Below are positions 13,921 through 15,246 of a stretch of 15,246 nucleotides of DNA, one piece after another. The stretch's first letter is position 1. Each line of letters opens with the position of its first letter. Source of the DNA: Marinosulfonomonas sp. (lineage in GTDB: Bacteria; Pseudomonadota; Alphaproteobacteria; Rhodobacterales; Rhodobacteraceae); NCBI GenBank assembly GCA_019090845.1, contig JAHRVD010000166.1, positions 1 to 15,246 of the forward strand, given 5' to 3'. The notes under the pieces were generated by a model. It did not search any database, was not told where the DNA came from, and worked only from the letters and a program-made list of their open reading frames with translations. Position numbers and translations under genes: made by a program.

Positions 13921-14925
13921 ATGACGATAAAGAAAATTAACAAAGGTCTGCTGACATCAATCGGTGCCTGCGCTCTTGCGCTTACCATGGGCGTGTCTGC
14001 AACGGCCGCAGAAAGAACATTGCGGTTTACCACACAGTTGCCAGCAAAGAACTTTGCTACATTGAACGCAGCTGAATTTGGCCAATGTGTCGCCGACAAG
14101 ACCGACATCACTATCGAGATTTATGACTCGGCGCAGCTTTATCGCGACAAGGAAGTTCCACAGGCGGTTTCATCCGGCGCTATTGATATGGGCATGACCA
14201 CGACAGCACGTTTTGCCGGAACCATTCCCGCGATCGAGATTCTTTATGTTCCGTTCGCCATGGGTTCGCGCGAAGAAATCATTGGAATGCTGGCCCCCGG
14301 CGCTGCCCTGCGCACACTGCTTGACGGCGAGCTGACCAAAACCGGCGCACGTCCAATTTACTGGATGGACTATGGTACGGCTGTGTTCCTTTCGAAAAAG
14401 GACAACCCGATCCGTAAGCCGGCTGACGTTAAAGGAATGAAAGTCCGGGTCTTCGGAAAAACGCTTGGTGATTTCGTGACCGCTCTTGGTGGTGCGCCAA
14501 CGCTGACATCCGGCTCTGAGCAGTTTCTGGCTTACCAGCGTGGAACAGTTGACGCGGGAATGACCGGTATTGGTTCGGTTAAATCGCGTAAGCTTTATGA
14601 AGTCATGGACGTTGTGACCCGTTCCGAGCATGCGAAGATCGAATTCCTGATGCTGATCAACGACGGGGTCTGGGGCACACTTTCTGCAGACGAACAGGCT
14701 GCGATGACTGAATGTGGTCAGATTTCAGAAGCAAATCTGCGGGCATCCATCGCCCTTGTTGAAGAGGACGCGGCTGCGGATACGGTTGCCCAGGGTAAGG
14801 AAGTGGTCGCGATGACTGCCGAAGACCGCGCAGCATGGAAAGCCGCAGCGCAGCCGGTGGTTGACGCCTATCTTGCAAACTCGGGTGAGCTTGGTCAGAA
14901 GGTTCTGGAAGCAATCGGCAAATAG
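13921..14925 (+). CDS. dctP: TRAP transporter periplasmic solute-binding protein, DctP family
   Basis: The product is 334 aa. A signal peptide (KK near the N terminus, hydrophobic LLTSIGACALALTMGV, cleavage near VSATAA before ERTL) sends it to the periplasm. The DctP signatures follow: AQLYRDKEVPQAVSSGAIDMG (71-91), KGMKVRVFGK with R176 (the arginine that binds the substrate carboxylate in this family), and YQRGTVDAGMTG (205-216). It binds an organic acid and delivers it to the DctQM membrane subunits, driven by a sodium gradient. ATG 13921 has GGGAGGA 6 bases upstream; an in-frame ATG at 13750 would add 57 residues before the signal peptide and read through the operator, so it is rejected. 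It is preceded by an operator-like palindrome and followed by a stem-loop before dctQ. The ligand is probably the carboxylate degraded by the neighbouring enzymes (inference). Confidence 0.93.
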   Translation: MTIKKINKGLLTSIGACALALTMGVSATAAERTLRFTTQLPAKNFATLNAAEFGQCVADKTDITIEIYDSAQLYRDKEVPQAVSSGAIDMGMTTTARFAGTIPAIEILYVPFAMGSREEIIGMLAPGAALRTLLDGELTKTGARPIYWMDYGTAVFLSKKDNPIRKPADVKGMKVRVFGKTLGDFVTALGGAPTLTSGSEQFLAYQRGTVDAGMTGIGSVKSRKLYEVMDVVTRSEHAKIEFLMLINDGVWGTLSADEQAAMTECGQISEANLRASIALVEEDAAADTVAQGKEVVAMTAEDRAAWKAAAQPVVDAYLANSGELGQKVLEAIGK

Positions 14926-14950
14926 GCTAGCTTTCGGCAAAATCATTACC

Positions 14951-14982
14951 GTTTGGCGGGTCGTTCCTTTGATCCGCCAGAC
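14951..14982 (+). terminator. Intercistronic stem-loop between dctP and dctQ
   Basis: GTTTGGCGGGTC pairs with GATCCGCCAGAC as a 12-bp stem with two G-U pairs and an 8-base loop (14963-14970). No T-tract follows, so it is more likely a partial attenuator or 3' stabiliser that keeps dctP mRNA in excess of dctQM than a full terminator. Excess binding protein over membrane subunits is typical for binding-protein transporters. Confidence 0.6.
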
Positions 14983-15020
14983 GTCCACTAACTGAATTCA
15001 ATTTAATTTCCGGGTGTCTG

Positions 15021-15246
15021 ATGCTTCGAGTCGTTGACGGTATTTCCGACAAATTCGGCCAGATTGCGACTGGTTTGTTTTTCATCATAGGTCTGATGAT
15101 TTCCTATGAAGTCGTCGCGCGATATGTGTTTTTTGCGCCGACAACCTGGGCCGAAGAGGGCGCGCGGCTGCTGCAATTATGGGCGACCTATCTTGCAATG
15201 GGTTATGTCCTGCGACGCAATGGATTGATCCGGATTCCCATCCTGA
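15021..15246 (+). CDS. dctQ: TRAP transporter small membrane subunit, DctQ family (partial)
   Basis: 75 codons are visible from ATG 15021 to the right edge. A first transmembrane segment (GLFFIIGLMISYEVVARYVF) is followed by the DctQ hallmark FAPTTWAEEGARLLQLW, then a second membrane segment begins (ATYLAMGYVL). The protein is the 4-helix subunit that partners the large DctM permease, which should follow outside the window. The start lies 95 bases after dctP, with no clear ribosome site; the stem-loop at 14951-14982 is between them. Confidence 0.9.
   Translation, partial: MLRVVDGISDKFGQIATGLFFIIGLMISYEVVARYVFFAPTTWAEEGARLLQLWATYLAMGYVLRRNGLIRIPIL

Noticed and set aside
1..15246. tRNA, rRNA, CRISPR array, insertion sequence or phage genes
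   Set aside because: No repeat-spacer pattern, transposase, integrase or RNA-gene signature was seen on either strand. The many short overlapping reading frames are antisense or off-frame to well-supported genes.

Overview
The window looks like a catabolic island from an alphaproteobacterium, plausibly a marine Rhodobacteraceae or Rhodospirillales-type heterotroph. This rests on codon style, dense short operons, a TRAP uptake system and many CoA-transferase genes. It is an impression from gene content, and no taxonomic marker gene is present.

Layout, left to right. (1) Bases 1-1364, minus strand: an RraA-family aldolase/decarboxylase gene followed 1 nt later by a ThDP-dependent enzyme that runs off the left edge. 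(2) Bases 1365-1553: a divergent promoter region with a strong sigma70-like promoter and two dyad sequences. (3) Bases 1554-2354, plus strand: a crotonase most like BadI, the ring-opening 2-ketocyclohexanecarboxyl-CoA hydrolase. It ends in a perfect 9-bp hairpin shared with the convergent operon. (4) Bases 2391-6183, minus strand: class III CoA-transferase, MmgE/PrpD-family protein and Old-Yellow-Enzyme-type flavin reductase, with the first two overlapping by ATGA. (5) Bases 6462-12666, plus strand: BadH-like SDR, acyl-CoA dehydrogenase, and two successive tandem-fused CaiB/BaiF CoA-transferases of about 680 and 724 aa. (6) Bases 12682-13521, minus strand: a TauD/TfdA-type 2-oxoglutarate dioxygenase. 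(7) Bases 13522-13920: a leader region with an operator-like palindrome and a structured 5' UTR. (8) Bases 13921-15246, plus strand: TRAP transporter dctP and the start of dctQ.

Working model (inference). The TRAP system imports a carboxylate, and the CoA-transferases activate it by CoA exchange. The acyl-CoA dehydrogenase introduces a double bond, a hydratase step follows (no canonical enoyl-CoA hydratase is present, but MmgE/PrpD is a candidate), the BadH-like SDR oxidises the hydroxyl, and the BadI-like crotonase opens a beta-keto ring hydrolytically. The flavin reductase and TauD-type oxygenase would tailor the ring or side groups. The RraA and ThDP enzymes would process the resulting oxo acids. 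The actual substrate cannot be read from the sequence.

The most interesting points are the pair of tandem-fused CoA-transferases with diverged N-terminal halves (one with Glu in the catalytic Asp position), a 14-bp operator shared by the left divergent region and the dctP promoter at the same distance from the -35 box, and unusual active-site residues in the SDR, the flavin reductase and the acyl-CoA dehydrogenase.
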